A DNA stretch of 64,000 nt, from positions 53,247,001 through 53,311,000 of the forward strand of contig JARKIP010000005.1 of assembly GCA_029990175.1 (NCBI GenBank), in the 5' to 3' direction. The notes beneath the pieces are model-generated. The model was not told the origin of the DNA. It worked only from the letters and a program-made list of their open reading frames with translations, and searched no databases. The position numbers and the translations under genes are program-made. This document shows, piece by piece, positions 47,937-60,275 of this stretch (position 1 is the first letter of the stretch; every line of letters starts with the position of its first letter). Source of the stretch: Petunia secreta (lineage: Eukaryota; Streptophyta; Magnoliopsida; Solanales; Solanaceae).

Positions 47937-48828
47937 CTAACTTATATTCACCCACGGCAACAATACGAGCCTCAAAATGCTCCGGCGCGTGAGTCAAATA
48001 ATTACTAAATCCCCCATAATCTTTGCTTGTCCTATTCAGGAAGCGGAGGGAATGTAGTGCTCGTGTCCTCAGAATTCAGCCTCGAACACTTGGGGGATGG
48101 AAGAGATTGTGAATTCCAACACGATGAAGCAAAACCTGTTTGTGATTCGCAACCGTTGAAATCGGGGACTGTCGTCAAACTAGGGACTGCCCGAAGACAA
48201 ATACAGTCATCAAGTCATATAAACCCGGAGACTTGCTTTACTTACTAAGCTTGTTGAATGTCATTAGTGCCTGATAGTGGCAACCTTTTTAGTTATGCCT
48301 CAGTCTCTGTTACAACTAGGATTAATATAACGCCGAGTACGGCTTATTGTCTTTGAAAGAAATGAAAACATTTTAAGTTCTCTTTGTGACTTTCTTGGAC
48401 CTCAACATTTGACCATCAAAAGTTATATTGAATGGTTCGAATTACTTAGATTTTTGTTGCTAGGAGAAGCACCAAATAAAATGCCATGGTACGAGAATAA
48501 GAACAGTTCCTACACACATTGATTTTTAATATGAGCCTATTTAAAATTTATTACAGATACAAAAATCGAACCTTTCGAGCCATACAAATTTGCGGCTCCT
48601 AAACTATCCTAAGTGTTTTGCATGCATCTGAATGAGATAAAATGCAAACATTCAAAAAAGTTGGCAAGTCCACAAATATGGAAACAACTTTCTTTAAAAT
48701 ACAGGCACTAGGACCCGCTGAAATATATGTACAACGCCTCACACGGTCACAAAAATAAAACAAAAGTTAAACCTACAAAGGGAAAGGAGCAAACAAAAAA
48801 GGAAATATCTGATGGCTGATGTTTAAGT
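47937..48828. other. Element D: region between pol and the antisense ORF remnant
   Basis: No gene is supported. A 73-codon frame at 48027-48248 includes GGGGACTGTCGTCAAACTAG, a kind of text common in Tat 3' regions. Confidence 0.4.
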
Positions 48829-49142
48829 TGCAGCAAAAGGTGTATTACCTCCATCTTCTTCATTATTGGAAGCCTCTCCTTCCTTCTCTTCGTCATTTTC
48901 TTCTTCATCATCACTTGAGGAGAAATTGTCAGCCACCTTACGGGCACTAGTAGCGAGAGCCTCCGTCTTGGAAATCTCGATGGGTAGGTCTAATGCCGTT
49001 GCTTGAAAATACTTAAGTGAATCTAAGTGGGTCTTGGTTGCCACCTAGTTGCGGCCAACAAAGGCTTTCCTCTTCCTAGCTTACAATCTCTCAACTAAGA
49101 CATCTTTTTCTCCTTGGAGACGCTCCACATCCTTTGTAACTG
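48829..49142 (-). pseudogene. Element D: remnant of the Tat-type antisense ORF (C-terminus)
   Basis: The minus strand reads VTKDVERLQGEKDVLVERL then, after a stop, ATKTHLDSLKYFQATALDLP and an acidic end SSSDDEEENDEEKEGEASNN, with a stop at 48828 or just below. A coiled-coil part followed by a Ser/Asp/Glu tail is the same layout as the C-terminus of element E's antisense gene (61035-61766: LNLSPEESESEDEDEDEDD), at the same place between pol and the 3' LTR. The upstream exons are not visible because unrelated AT-rich sequence starts at about 49143. Confidence 0.6.
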
Positions 49143-49540
49143 CGAGTATTAGTAATACGAATATTTGTGTACATGTATTAATTATGTGGGTATAAGCTAT
49201 GTTGGTATTAGTTATGCAAGAATTATTATGTAGGAATAAGTAATGCATGAATTATAATGTGTGAATTATTGTTGTTAATTATCGATATATCACAAATTAA
49301 TAAAGAATATCTTTTATTCTTTAATAATGTTTTAAAATGGTCTTATTATGATGAGGGTTAGTTTTGTCATTTTTAAATTTTAATACATATATTTCTAATA
49401 GCCACATTCTTATTGCACATACTATCCAGCATAAAATAATACATATATTTCCTCATAACTTATGCAAGTATTATTTATGTGGGAAATAAAAAAGAGCAAC
49501 CAAATGTTGTACTAATTAATATGGGTTTCTATGTGGAGAT
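49143..49540. mobile_element. Possible MITE-like AT-rich insertion cutting the antisense ORF remnant
   Basis: Coding-like minus-strand text stops abruptly at 49143 and is followed by about 400 bp of AT-rich sequence with inverted-looking phrases (GTATTAGTTATGCAAG; ACTTATGCAAGTATTA). I could not fix its ends or a target duplication. Confidence 0.3.
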
Positions 49541-50547
49541 TAAATCTCCTCGCATTCCGACCAAACAGGAAGTGATCAACCCGACAGAGAAGTTTACTTT
49601 ATCTTTATCTCTATTTGTGCTTATCTTACTTCTACTACTAGGCGCGCTTCGATTTCTCGACAACCCCTCGAGTCATTTCCCGCACTCTCATACTTGCTCT
49701 CGAAAGTCACTACCCCGCACTAAAATTGTGTAATCACAAAATCTCAAATATGTGCTATGTGTCGTCATAAAACTACATTCAAGAAGCTTATTCCGTTAGA
49801 CAACGTTTTTGCTATAACTGCAAATTGTTCATTTCGCCAAATGTCAGAACACACCCAAAACAAATCCTCCCATACTCTCACAAGTAATCTGCCTAACCTT
49901 TCATTCCAGATTAGGATATCAGTTTGTCTTTCCTTCTAATTAGTACTTACCTTGTGTGAATCATGCATATTTGGAAATCATGTGTATTTTCGTGTTTAAT
50001 CGTGCCCATCAGTTTGAATCGTGCATATTAATCTTGCTTACTCCTCGCCAGCCCAGATTAACAAGACAATTCTAAGTTTTGGAGATAAGAAGACCCGTTT
50101 ATCGAGATATAGTGGAAACTATGTCCATGTAAACTCCTCTTTATGAGTATTTTGTGCACCACATATTCATAAATAGGATGATTACAAGCCTCTTTTCAAC
50201 GCTCGATCTATTAACGTTATCTCGTCTTCAACAGTACCTTTAACTTATTCACCAATCATTTATCTCGCTAAATGGCAAAATACATCAAATCTAAACTTTA
50301 CATACTTGGACAAGTTTACTCTTGACATCTAAAATCGTACGTCACAAACATCTCACACAGGCAACATGCCATTCTAGAACTTCCGAGAGATGTAGGCAAC
50401 TCAGAGACCGGGGTTCGGCCGAAAACACCCAAAAACTCTCATTTTCCTTTCCAGCATTTTGCCCACCCATCGTGATAAAATTGGATATTACATCAATTAT
50501 CTTTGCTCAAAGATTCTTTTCATCATCTCCGGACAAAGAGGGGCAGC
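49541..50547. other. 3' part before a Tat-type LTR, with PPT
   Basis: No gene is supported. It ends in AAAGAGGGGCAGC (50535-50547), a polypurine tract directly in front of an LTR start. Confidence 0.5.
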
Positions 50548-51371
50548 TGTTGACATCCAATTTTTTCCCTCATTTTTTCTATAATTGGATTTAACTTAAA
50601 GGTACAATTCAACTATTAGAAAAAATATGCATTAGAAAACATGCATTTATATGTGTTATCCCCTATTTATACAGTATATATCTAATTGTGGCTATATCAT
50701 GCAATTTTATTATTTTAGGCTATTTTTCAAATATGTGTCAAATTGTGATCGTTTGTACAATTTACTGCATTTATAGCATTTAGTAAATATTTGTGGCAAA
50801 TTATACTTTATCAATTTTATTTGATCCTAATTATTTTCATTTTTCTTCTTCTTTTATATTTTTTAGCACCTTTAATTAAATAATAGTCCAATTAAAATAC
50901 CCATTCCATTTTCTACTCATAATTTGCCATTTGAAATTCAAATATTCCCAAATCTGCACCAAATCCGCATCATAATCACATACCCCTTTTCTAAATATTT
51001 ACCCATTTTTTAAATCTTGCCCTATTCTTGTATTCCCCTAATTACCAAATCAGAGAAAGAGAAATCTCTGTTTTTACTCATCTAGACGTTATCTCTGTCA
51101 AAGGAAACTATCCCTTCTCCTTTAATGGCAACACTAGCAATATCTCCCTCATCCTATTTTTAGAATAAATATCCCAATGTCCCTCGGTTACGTCTAGATC
51201 TCTCAACTGCTCTCTGAAATCTTCGGGTGTATATATGAGTTCATTGCAAAGACAATAGGCACATAAAAAGAGATACAAAAGCGGGAGAGACCCATCACCA
51301 CATAGGGGAGAAAAAGGGGAATAAGGGATACACACCAAAACCAGAAAAGGGGATTGGGATGAAGGAGTGAA
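50548..51371 (+). mobile_element. Tat-type LTR start, interrupted or truncated
   Basis: TGTTGACATCCAATTTTTTC follows a polypurine tract. The sequence after it does not match the 26356 LTR beyond the first ~20 bases. A second LTR start lies at 51372, so this one is either interrupted or truncated there. Confidence 0.55.
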
Positions 51372-52988
51372 TGTTGACACCCAATTTTGTCCCGAATTTT
51401 AATTAAATATATAATTATTTTAAATTAAGTTCAAATTTTGAAAATTGCAAGTAAATAGCTAATTTTGAAGAGAAATGGCCAAAATAGCAAGACATCCCTT
51501 TATTTGTGGCCTACTATGTAATTCTTTGTTAAAATTAATTGAAGGCTATAAGGGTTATTAGACCTAAACTCAGTCTATTCGTGCAAATACCTATACATAT
51601 ATATATACACTACATTACAAAACCCTGGCCTCTTATCCCTCACTATTCATCATCTTCCTCATTAACAAAAAACCCTCCTCTTCTTTACATACACAACACA
51701 AAAAATTCAGATCTAGCACACAAAAAAAATCATCTCTCTTTCCATACATATCATAGACAAAACATACAATACATACACGACATACTCATTTTTACCCCCC
51801 CTACTATCATCTTCCTTAGAGACTCCACTATACAAAACACACAGCCCATTCCAAAAACACCAATTTACACGCTCTCATATGCACATCCGCGATCAGAAAC
51901 ATCGAAGGTCCAATCACTATTAACACCGATGGGAACAGATCTGGAAACGACATCGAAGACAGTAGACGTGACGCAGCAGGATGCCAATAGAGCCCCTCGC
52001 CGGTGGTCGCCTCTGTCTTTTCCGTTCAACTGCGACCTTGCTCGCTGCCATCGCTGGTCCTCACCAGAAATTCCAGTGGTGGTCGTGTCACGGCCTGCAT
52101 TTTCTGTGTCCCTATTCCTATGGTTGAATCGAAATAGAAAAGGGGAGTGGGGGAGTCTTAGCGACGCCACCAAATCGGCATTGCTCCTCCTCCATCCATT
52201 TACTCGATTTGTGTGTTGTTGCCGTTTGCCTCGCCGGAGAATCATTTTTTTGTTTACTCATTTACGCTGCATATCTTTGTTTGATCCGTTTCTATTAGCC
52301 ATTGTATTTGGCCTGTTTGAAGTCTTGAAGGATTTTCCTTGCTGATTCTGGGATCGATGATCATTGATATTATTTTTTACGCAGTTTCATTATTCACTTT
52401 GGAAATTGACGATGTGAGCAGGTTTTGAACGAGTTTGGGGTTAACTATGCCTTTTGTGAAAGCCTGTGCGCTACTGGTTGGATATATGATTCAGTTTTCT
52501 ATTCGGCTCATCCATGGTGGAATTTTGTCTACGATTGGTGTGATTAAGCTAATGTACATGGTGTTTCTGTATGCAGATGTGAGAATGCATTTTGCTAAAA
52601 TCCTTTATTGAATCCTGCTGATATTGAACAGATACTATTTTGGTGTTAAGCACTGATATAGCCTATGAAAATACTACGTTTTGAGGCATACCACTGATTT
52701 GAACGGATACTACACCTGGCCAAGGACGTTTGGAGGTCAATAAGTCCCGTCCCGTATACGCATAATGTCCCTTACGAACAAATAGGCGATGATGAATGTA
52801 TGAATTTAATGCAAAGAAAGTCGTGAATAGAGTGGTGGATTTGGTAATTGGCATGGCAACCGGTCCGGGCTCCGTGTTTGCAGCCGTACCAATATCCCGA
52901 GCCTCTACTTGATGCGCCATACAAATCTGAGCCTAAATTTTACAAAAATAAAATCTCATTACTATTATTATTATTTTTAGTACTATTA

Positions 52989-53086
<98 letters not shown>

Positions 53087-53764
53087 CCATTATTATATAC
53101 TTTATTATTTTATTATTATTATTATTATTATTATTTTATTTTCATTAGTTATTACACTTTATTATTGTACTAATCCAATTTCATTTGCATATTTTTTGCG
53201 AGGTATATTTTGGCACAATAACTTGGGGACGCGTTTGGCTAACTTACAAATGTGGATATACATTGACTTGGAGTCATTTGGGATCGAGTTCGGGCTCAAG
53301 CATTCAAAATGAGACATTAGAAATTTAGAAAATTCAAGACTCCCGCGAGTTGATCAATTTTCCGAGTTCTATCTTTAACTTTGCCTCCCTTTCCTTAGGG
53401 ATATTTATGTAAATAAATGTGTAAAATATTTGTTTTATCAATAATATTTAATTGTTTGTATATTACTTTCCTTTATGTTCATTACCTTTTATTTTGAAGT
53501 CGTTATTTAATTTATTTGTAAATTGCGGCCATCTTAGCAAAAGCGTGCAAGTAAAAAAAAAATATTTTGCAAATAAGCTTTTATTCGATTAATTATTATT
53601 ATTATTACTATTTTAAAATAATTCTTTAGCAAGAAAAGTGCACATGTAAATATTTGGAAACCTGTCGGATTAACCGTTGTTAACGGAATTTCGAAAGTGC
53701 CTTAAAAACCTTCTTTGCGAAATTAACAAAACCTCTTACCTTTAGAATCTCTGAAAGAAAGACA
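51372..53764 (+). mobile_element. Tat-type LTR, truncated by element E
   Basis: It begins TGTTGACACCCAATTTTGTC, after a purine-rich text, and shows the same start and end-region phrases as the 26356-29632 LTR. It breaks off at 53764 where element E begins. It contains (AT)n at 52993-53087 and ATT-rich runs near 53099-53145. A 268-codon frame (51539-52345) lies in it but looks like chance openness. Confidence 0.65.
52993..53087. repeat. (AT)n microsatellite
   Basis: About 95 bases of alternating AT inside the LTR. Confidence 0.95.
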
Positions 53765-54474
53765 TGTATGGGATAAAAACTAGTATCATCTATAAAGGTG
53801 ACACGTTTCTGCCACGTGGCACAGACAGAAGTTAATCCGGACAGACATCCAACGGACAGATAACCAGCCAGGTGGTTACCACGGGCAGACCTAGAGCAAC
53901 AATGTAACGCTTCCTTAGTCAACCCGATCTGAATAAGCAATAATTAACCTGATCATGCGCGATTACCCAATAAATGGTCATAAAGGCAGTTATTACGATC
54001 CAGCGGTTACATATCCAACGGACACGTGCCCAGCGGTTACAAAACTCAACGGATACATATCAGACCTATAAATAGCATTCGCCCTAAACCACTGTAACAC
54101 AACTTTACTTCCTGTCTACAACATCAATAAGTATACTCTCTCTTATTCTTGCTCAAACACTGTTCTTTGCTTATATTCGTTGAATATTTTGCTCACTAGT
54201 CTTCTAGTGCGATCAGTGACGAGGAAACCTCACCGGGATCAAGCGATCCAACATGGTTACCTCTATCTATTTTATAAACGCTTTAACTTTATTCATTCCC
54301 GGTTACGTTCAGTTTCCATATTATTAATTATTATTACTGGAAATCACGAATATATTAGTAATCTAGCAATTAACATAATTCTCCATTCGAACTCTTAATC
54401 TAAACTATTGATCGTAGCTCCGCAAATACAAATTTAATTGTTAATTGACCTAAAATCGGATCTAGGTTAAAAAA
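53765..54474 (+). mobile_element. Element E: 5' LTR (right end approximate)
   Basis: The start TGTATGGGATAAAAACTAGT follows a truncated older LTR. The TATA box CCTATAAATAGC is at 54065-54076. It ends a few bases before the primer-binding site. The 3' LTR and target duplication are outside the window, so both ends need checking. Confidence 0.65.
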
Positions 54475-54476
54475 TT

Positions 54477-54493
54477 TGGCGGCCACAGTGGGA
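54477..54493 (+). other. Element E: primer-binding site
   Basis: TGGCGGCCACAGTGGGA sits just after the LTR and resembles the TGGCGCCCACCGTGGGG-type primer-binding site of Tat elements. Confidence 0.7.
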
Positions 54494-54578
54494 GCCGGTC
54501 AATAGGCTTTGTAGGTTAATAGTTTATCTTTTCCAGCATTACCTTCCTCTTCGCCGATCTTTTTGTTTCACAACTAAC

Positions 54579-56088
54579 ATGACAGAAAGTGGTTCACAAC
54601 GAACTATCATCGGCAGAAGTCAGGTACGTATCTCTTCATCAAGTCCCAATTATTCTCCCGATTATTCGTCCGACGGGCAGTAACAGTCTTCCCAAGGACG
54701 GGTCAGGCAGCGAAATGGGCGTAGGCACTCTCAGAGGGCCACTCCGCCTAGGAGAAGACGCCACAGAAGTCTCTCCCCTGGCCAAGGGAACCTCCAGGAG
54801 GCTCTCTATGCCTTCATGCAGGAACAGATGGTGGTCAACAGAGGGATAAATGAGGCACTCAACTCTCTCCGAGGGAAAAACCCTCCGGTTGCAAGAGCTG
54901 ACGCTGCAGCGTCAGATCGTGATGCCCCTTCTTCGCGCACTTCAAAGCAAGGTGGGGAGCGAAATAATGGAGGATCTGTGGTGTCCGCCGAAATGAGCAT
55001 CGTCGTGGAGGCTCTTACCAAGCAGTTCAAGGAGAGCCAGGAAGCACTTCAGAAATCTCTCCACGAGAGAATCGATCAGATACCAGGTGCTCCACCCACG
55101 CTAAAGGAAGTTGATGTCCAACGGTATTCCCAGCGGCCTTGGAAGAAGGAGGCAGCCCCAAAGGCAATTCCCAAGACATTCAAGATGCCCAACATTCCGA
55201 GATATCGTGGGATATCTGATCCCAATGATCATCTCATGATGTTCAGCAACTTTATAAAAGCTAGCGATCTCACCGATGAGGAGGTCGAATCTGTCCAACT
55301 GAAGAAGTTCGTGGAGACCCTAGCGGATGGAGCTCTACGATGGTACTCAATGCTGCCACCAAACTCCATTGGGTCCTTCGCAGAGGTGGCTGAGCTGTTC
55401 GTGAAGGCACACACAGGCGCTCAGAAGACGGAGACTCGTGTAGAAGATATCTTCGAGATCAAGCAGAGGCCCGACGAGTCTCTCCGAAAATATGTGGATC
55501 GCTTCCAACGGTAACTTATGATGTTACCTAAAGTACCGGACCGATGGGCAGCGATCGCATTAACCAATAGTTTGGATATCAGGAGCTCAGAGGCTACGCG
55601 CAGGCTCTACGAATCTCTTCGCGAGTTCCCAGCAGCCAACTGGTCGGACGTCTACAACCGCTACAACTCAAAGGTACGTATTGATGAAGATAAATTAATT
55701 GGAATAGGTACCCGAGAAAGAACTCAGGCACGCAACGGCAGTTCCGGCGGAGACGGAGAGATTAGACGTACGTTACGAACCGTACCCTGACCAGTCACGC
55801 AGCAACTCCAAAGGACGCAGCCGCAACAACAGAGGGCTGTCTTGAAGAGATGATTCAGAATCAAGCCTCCGTGGAGCCCCAAGCCTGCCGAGCTTCAACG
55901 TGGAAATGTCTGAAGTAGTGGCAGCACTTAAAGACATGGGAGAGAAGGTCAAATGGCTGAAGGACATGAAGACCGGCCCAACTAAGTGAAACCAGGACCT
56001 ATGGTGCGAATTTCATCGCGACCACGATCACACCATCGAGGACTGCAAAGCCCTAAGGTATGAAGTTGCGCATTTATTGAAATAGGGA
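54579..56088 (+). pseudogene. Element E: gag
   Basis: The ATG at 54579 starts MTESGSQRTIIGRS. The frame has stops at 54681-54683 and 55512-55514 but otherwise runs to 55790. The capsid text is typical of Tat gag: MPNIPRYRGISDPNDHLMMF, LKKFVETLADGALRWYSMLP and IKQRPDESLRKYVDRFQR. A later frame (to about 56088) carries an Arg/Ser-rich part and a knuckle-like CEFHRDHDHTIEDCKALRYE, as in other Tat gags. Two stops and one frameshift only, so it is better kept than element D. Confidence 0.88.
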
Positions 56089-56152
56089 TTCTTGAAGGAG
56101 TTCCTGACCGAGAAAGGAAAGCAAACTCACGCGAAGGCCCAGCAGAACAAAT

Positions 56153-56638
56153 TTGGCCCTCCACGGGCATCTTCGGAGGACAGTCAATGTTATCTCGGGT
56201 GGGAACGAAGTGGATTCCGTCACTTTCACAGCGAAGAAGTATGCAAAGGTCTCTATCACAAATACCAAGCATCCACGACCAGAAGGGACGATAACATTTA
56301 AAGACTCTGACACAGGTGGTGTGCAGTTCCCACACGCTGATGCGTTAGTAATAATGCTACGTGTGGCGAAATTCGACATCAAGAGAGTGCTCATCGATGC
56401 GGGCAGCTCTGCGAACATTATTCAATCACGAGTTGTAATGGATATGCAGTTATCGGATAAGATCGTGCCGATATCTCAAGTTCTCTCCAATTTCAACAAC
56501 TCGAGTGAGAAGACCCTTGGTGAGATTACTCTTACAACTCTTGCTGAAGGGGTAGCGAAGGAGACGACATTTAATGTTGGCGATGCGGATCTAGCTTACA
56601 ATATCATCCTAGGGAGACCTTGGATCCATGATATGTAA
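56153..56638 (+). pseudogene. Element E: retropepsin-like protease
   Basis: It contains the active-site motif VLIDAGSSANIIQSRVV (about 56390) and the C-terminal YNIILGRPWIHDM. It is open over this span, ends at a TAA (56636-56638), and continues in the same frame toward RT. It would cleave the gag-pol chain. Confidence 0.88.
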
Positions 56639-56794
56639 GCTGTTCCTTCCACTTATCATCAGGTGTTGAAATTCCCATCCGAATGGGGAGTATGTGAGGT
56701 TCGAGGAGAGCAACGCTCTGCTCGAGATTGCTATTCAGTGGCTCTCAAGCTGCCTGAAGAAAGCAAATAGCAATTATAGAAACCGGGATCAGAC

Positions 56795-58692
56795 ATGCCA
56801 CACGAAGAAGCAAAGTATGAGGTCCTGGAATTCATCATAAAGCTGGACGAACGGGAAAGCCACATGCCGACCGTGGAAGCTTTGGAGTCCGAAGAATTGT
56901 TCGCAGACAAGCCGGAACGGAAGGTCTACTTGGGGACCGAGTTGAGCAAACGCCTACGAGGAGATATCCTCCAGTTCCTCAAAGAGCGGCATACAACATT
57001 CGCCTGGTCTCATGCAGATATGACAGGTATTTCTCCAGATATTATCTCTCACAGGTTGAATGTCGACCCATACCATCGCCCGATAAAATAGAAGAAGCGC
57101 CAGCAAGGAGCCTTTCGGAATCAGGTCATCAACGATGAGGTCGATTGGCTGTTGAAGATCGGATCTGTACGTGAAGTCAAATACCCAGACTGGCTAGCCA
57201 ACGTGGTCGTTGTGCCCAAGAAAAATGGCAAATGGCGAGTCTACATTGACTTCACACATCTAAACAAAGCCTGTCCGAAGGATTCATATCCCCTTCCAAG
57301 GATAGACCAACTGATTGACGCAATAGCCGGGCACGAGGTGCTCACTTTCCTCGACGCATACTCTGGGTACAACCAGATATTGATGGACCCTGATGACCAA
57401 GAAAAGACAGCGTTCATAACCTGCAGAGGTACGTACTGTTATAAAGTTATGCCATTTGGATTGAAAAATACACGTGCAACGTATCAACGCCTAGTCAATC
57501 GAATGTTCCACGACCATATCGGTAAGACTATGGAAGTGTACATCGATGACATGCTGTAGAGGACCATCTAGCGCATCAAAAGAAGCTTTTCGAATACTCG
57601 ATCAGTACAACATGAAGCTGAATCCGGAGAAATGTGCATTCGGAGTCGGGTCGGGAAAATTCCTGGGCTTCATCGTTTCTCAGCGCGGAATTGAAGTCAA
57701 TCCCGCTTAGGTCAAGGCCATCGAGTCAATTCCAAACGTACTCCGCAACCGGAAAGACGTCATGAAATTGACTAGACGAGTGGCAGCGCTGCGAAGATTC
57801 ATATCCCGATCGTCACACCGATGCAAAAGCTTCTTCGATGTTCTAAAGCAGAACAAGGAGTTCGAGTGGACTCCCGAATGCCAACAAGCGTTGAAGGAAT
57901 CTCAAAAAGTATCTGTCCAATCCACCACTGCTCTCTACGCCTCAACACGGGGAGCAGCTGCTGATTTATCTGGCAGTATCAGAGTGCTTGGTAAGCGCAG
58001 TACTGGTTCGAGAAGAAATAGGTAAACAACTTCCCATCTATTATATTAGCAAAGCTCTAATTGATGCGGAAACATGCTACCAACCTTTGGAAAAGTTAGC
58101 TCTAGCACTGGTAACTGCTGCTCGTAAGCTGCGCCCTTATTTCCAAAGTCATTCAATAGCTGTGGTAACAACCTTTCCTTTACGAAATGTTTTACACAAA
58201 CCTGAATTTTTGGGAAGGTTAGTAAAATGGGCTGTAGAATTAAGTGAATTTGATATCACCTATCAACCTAGGGTAGCAATAAAATCACAAGCTCTGGCAG
58301 ACTTCGTGGCACATTTTAGCGCTAATATATATCCTGAGGCAGAAAAAGATGATGTTCTATATGTTGGGCAGGCTCCTGGCGCATGGAACCTATACACTGA
58401 TGGCTCCTCGAGTATCAAAGGGTCCGGTCTTGGACTGGTTCTCATCGCCCCATCCGGAGAGACCGTCAGGCAGGCCATCAAGTGCCCGTTTATTACTAAC
58501 AATGAGGCCGAATATGAGGCCGTTATTATAGGATTGGAGCTAGCCCGAAGTTATGGAGCAAACATTATCAAGCTTAAGAGTGATTCTCAAGTGGTAGTCA
58601 GCCAGGTGACCGGAGGCTTCATTGCACGAGAATCCAGAATGCAAGTGTACCTTGCCCGTGTAAAGGAACTCCTGGCCCAGTTTGACGATTGA
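56795..58692 (+). pseudogene. Element E: reverse transcriptase, RNase H and second RNase H
   Basis: The pre-RT linker (LKERHTTFAWSHADMTGISP) is followed by RT blocks KNGKWRVYIDFTHLNKACPK, LTFLDAYSGYNQI, YKVMPFGLKNTRATYQRLV and the catalytic YIDDM (about 57541). Frames change near 57560 and 57960. RNase H follows (YYISKALIDAETCYQPLEKL), then the archaeal-type second RNase H that marks the Tat lineage: WNLYTDGSSSIKGSGLGLVL, NNEAEYEAVIIGLELAR and LKSDSQVVVSQVTG, with D, E and D all kept. Stops at 57089 and 57557 interrupt RT. The last piece (57988-58692) is fully open. Confidence 0.92.
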
Positions 58693-58763
58693 GAGGCACT
58701 TCAGATTCCACGAGAAGAGAACCATGAAGCCAATGCTCTCGCGAATCTAGGGTCGGTGGCAAA

Positions 58764-60095
58764 ATGGGGGCGGCCAGCTCCTCAGCTGTCGTTCAACTCC
58801 TTTACACGACCATAGACCGGGAAAAGTTCGAAGTCAACACCATCAACGCAACTTGGGACTGGCGGAATGAAATCACTAACTATCTTTTTCATGGGACTCT
58901 GCCCGTTGATACAAAAGCCGCTCGCAAGCTCAGAATAAAAGCTGCTCGATATACAATCGTCAACGGCGACCTCTACCGCAAAATGTTTGCAGGACCTCTC
59001 GCAAAGTGCCTCGGACCGAATCAAATCAACTACATGATGAGAGAGGTCCATGAAGGCTGTTGTGGCAGTCATTCCGAAGGCAAGGCATTAGCCTGTAAAT
59101 TGATTCGTGCAGGATACTATTGAGATAAGATTGATAAGGATACGAACGAGTTTGTCAGAAAATGCGACAAGTGTCAGAGGTTCGCACATCTTCTTCATCA
59201 ACCGCCAGAACCGCTCTATTCAATAATCTCCCTGTGGCCCTTCATGAAATGGGGAATGGACATAGTTGGTCCTCTTCCCACGGCGCCGAGAGGAATGCAC
59301 TTCTTGTTGATCATCACTGACTACTTCACCAAGTGGGTCGAAGCGGCAGCATACGCGAGGATACGACAAACAGAAGTTGTTGACTTCCTCTGGTGTTTTG
59401 TCGTGTGTCGCTTTGGAGCACCTAAGGAAATAGTCATGGAAAATGACCCACAATTTATCGGCCAAACAGTGACTAGGTTCCTCGACGGCCTGCACATCAA
59501 GAGGATTACTTCCTCTCCGTATCATCTGGTTGCCAACGGACAAGCAGAATCAACCAACAAAATAATCGTTGAATCCCTCAAAAAGCGCCTCGAGCAGGCC
59601 AAGGGATGTTGGGTAGAAGAGCTACCTGGTGTGCTATGGGCCTATCGCACGACGATAAAAATGAGTACTGGGGAGACACCTTACTCATTTGTGTACGGTG
59701 CAGACACCTTAATTCTAGTTGAAATCGGAGAACCCAGCTTACGGTATGCACCTGCCACCGAAGAATCCAACTCGGTCAACCTCTTCGAAGAGCTGGATTT
59801 CCTCGAAGAGCGAATGGAGCTAGCCCTCGTACGAGTAGTCACCCAGAAAGAACGAATTGAACAATATTACCATTGGGGACTGCGTATACGAAGTTTCCAG
59901 GTTGGGGATTTTGTACTAAGGAAAGTGTCCCAGAGCACACAGGAAGCAAATTCAGGGAAGCTAGGCCCTAATTGGGAAGGCCCCTACAAGGTAATCGCCT
60001 CAGTCGGCAAGGGATCTTATCGCTTAGCACGACCAGATGGTTCGATTGTCCCAAGCAGTTGGAACGTGATTCACCTCAAAAGTTATCACTTCTAA
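58764..60095 (+). pseudogene. Element E: integrase
   Basis: The zinc-binding domain (MREVHEGCCGSHSEGK and CDKCQRF) is followed by the core with the first Asp in WGMDIVGPLP and the Glu in ANGQAESTNK. The second motif reads VMENDPQF where the family has SDNGPQF, so the catalytic Asp appears to be Glu. A TGA at 59121-59123 separates two in-frame halves. The C-terminal barrel (GDFVLRKVSQSTQEANSGKL, NWEGPYKVIASVGKGSYRL) ends at 60095. It runs toward the antisense gene, so the two are convergent. Confidence 0.9.
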
Positions 60096-60201
60096 GTGGT
60101 AAAACGGTCTGTTATTTTCTTCCTGCCTTTTACTTTTGTGACAATTCTTACTTTTATTATATACTTTTTCTAAATGGTACTAATGGCCTGAACAACGTCA
60201 G

Positions 60202-60275
60202 ATCCGTTTAGCTCAACTGGTAGAGCTCGAAGTTCTTCAACTTCGCGGCTGTGGGTTCGAATCCTACAACGGACA
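60202..60275 (+). tRNA. tRNA-Lys(CTT)-like pseudogene inside element E
   Basis: The 74-nt cloverleaf can be drawn in full: acceptor ATCCGTT with AACGGAC (6 of 7 pairs), D stem GCTC/GAGC with loop AACTGGTA, anticodon stem CGAAG/CTTCG, five-base variable loop, T stem GTGGG/CCTAC with loop TTCGAAT, and discriminator A. The anticodon loop has eight bases (TTCTTCAA) instead of seven. It resembles plant nuclear tRNA-Lys(CTT) with one inserted base, hence the pseudogene call. The intact A and B box-like texts could still attract RNA polymerase III. Confidence 0.75.

Noticed and set aside
51865..52245. 126-codon minus-strand frame
   Set aside because: Shadow of the LTR sequence with no domain.
51539..52345. 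268-codon open frame in the 51372 LTR
   Set aside because: It has no domain, includes low-complexity His/Thr/Pro-rich and Arg/Ser-rich text, and lies within LTR sequence. Likely chance openness.
52848..53312. 154-codon frame over the (AT)n repeat
   Set aside because: Most of it is the translation of the AT microsatellite (Ile-Tyr repeats).
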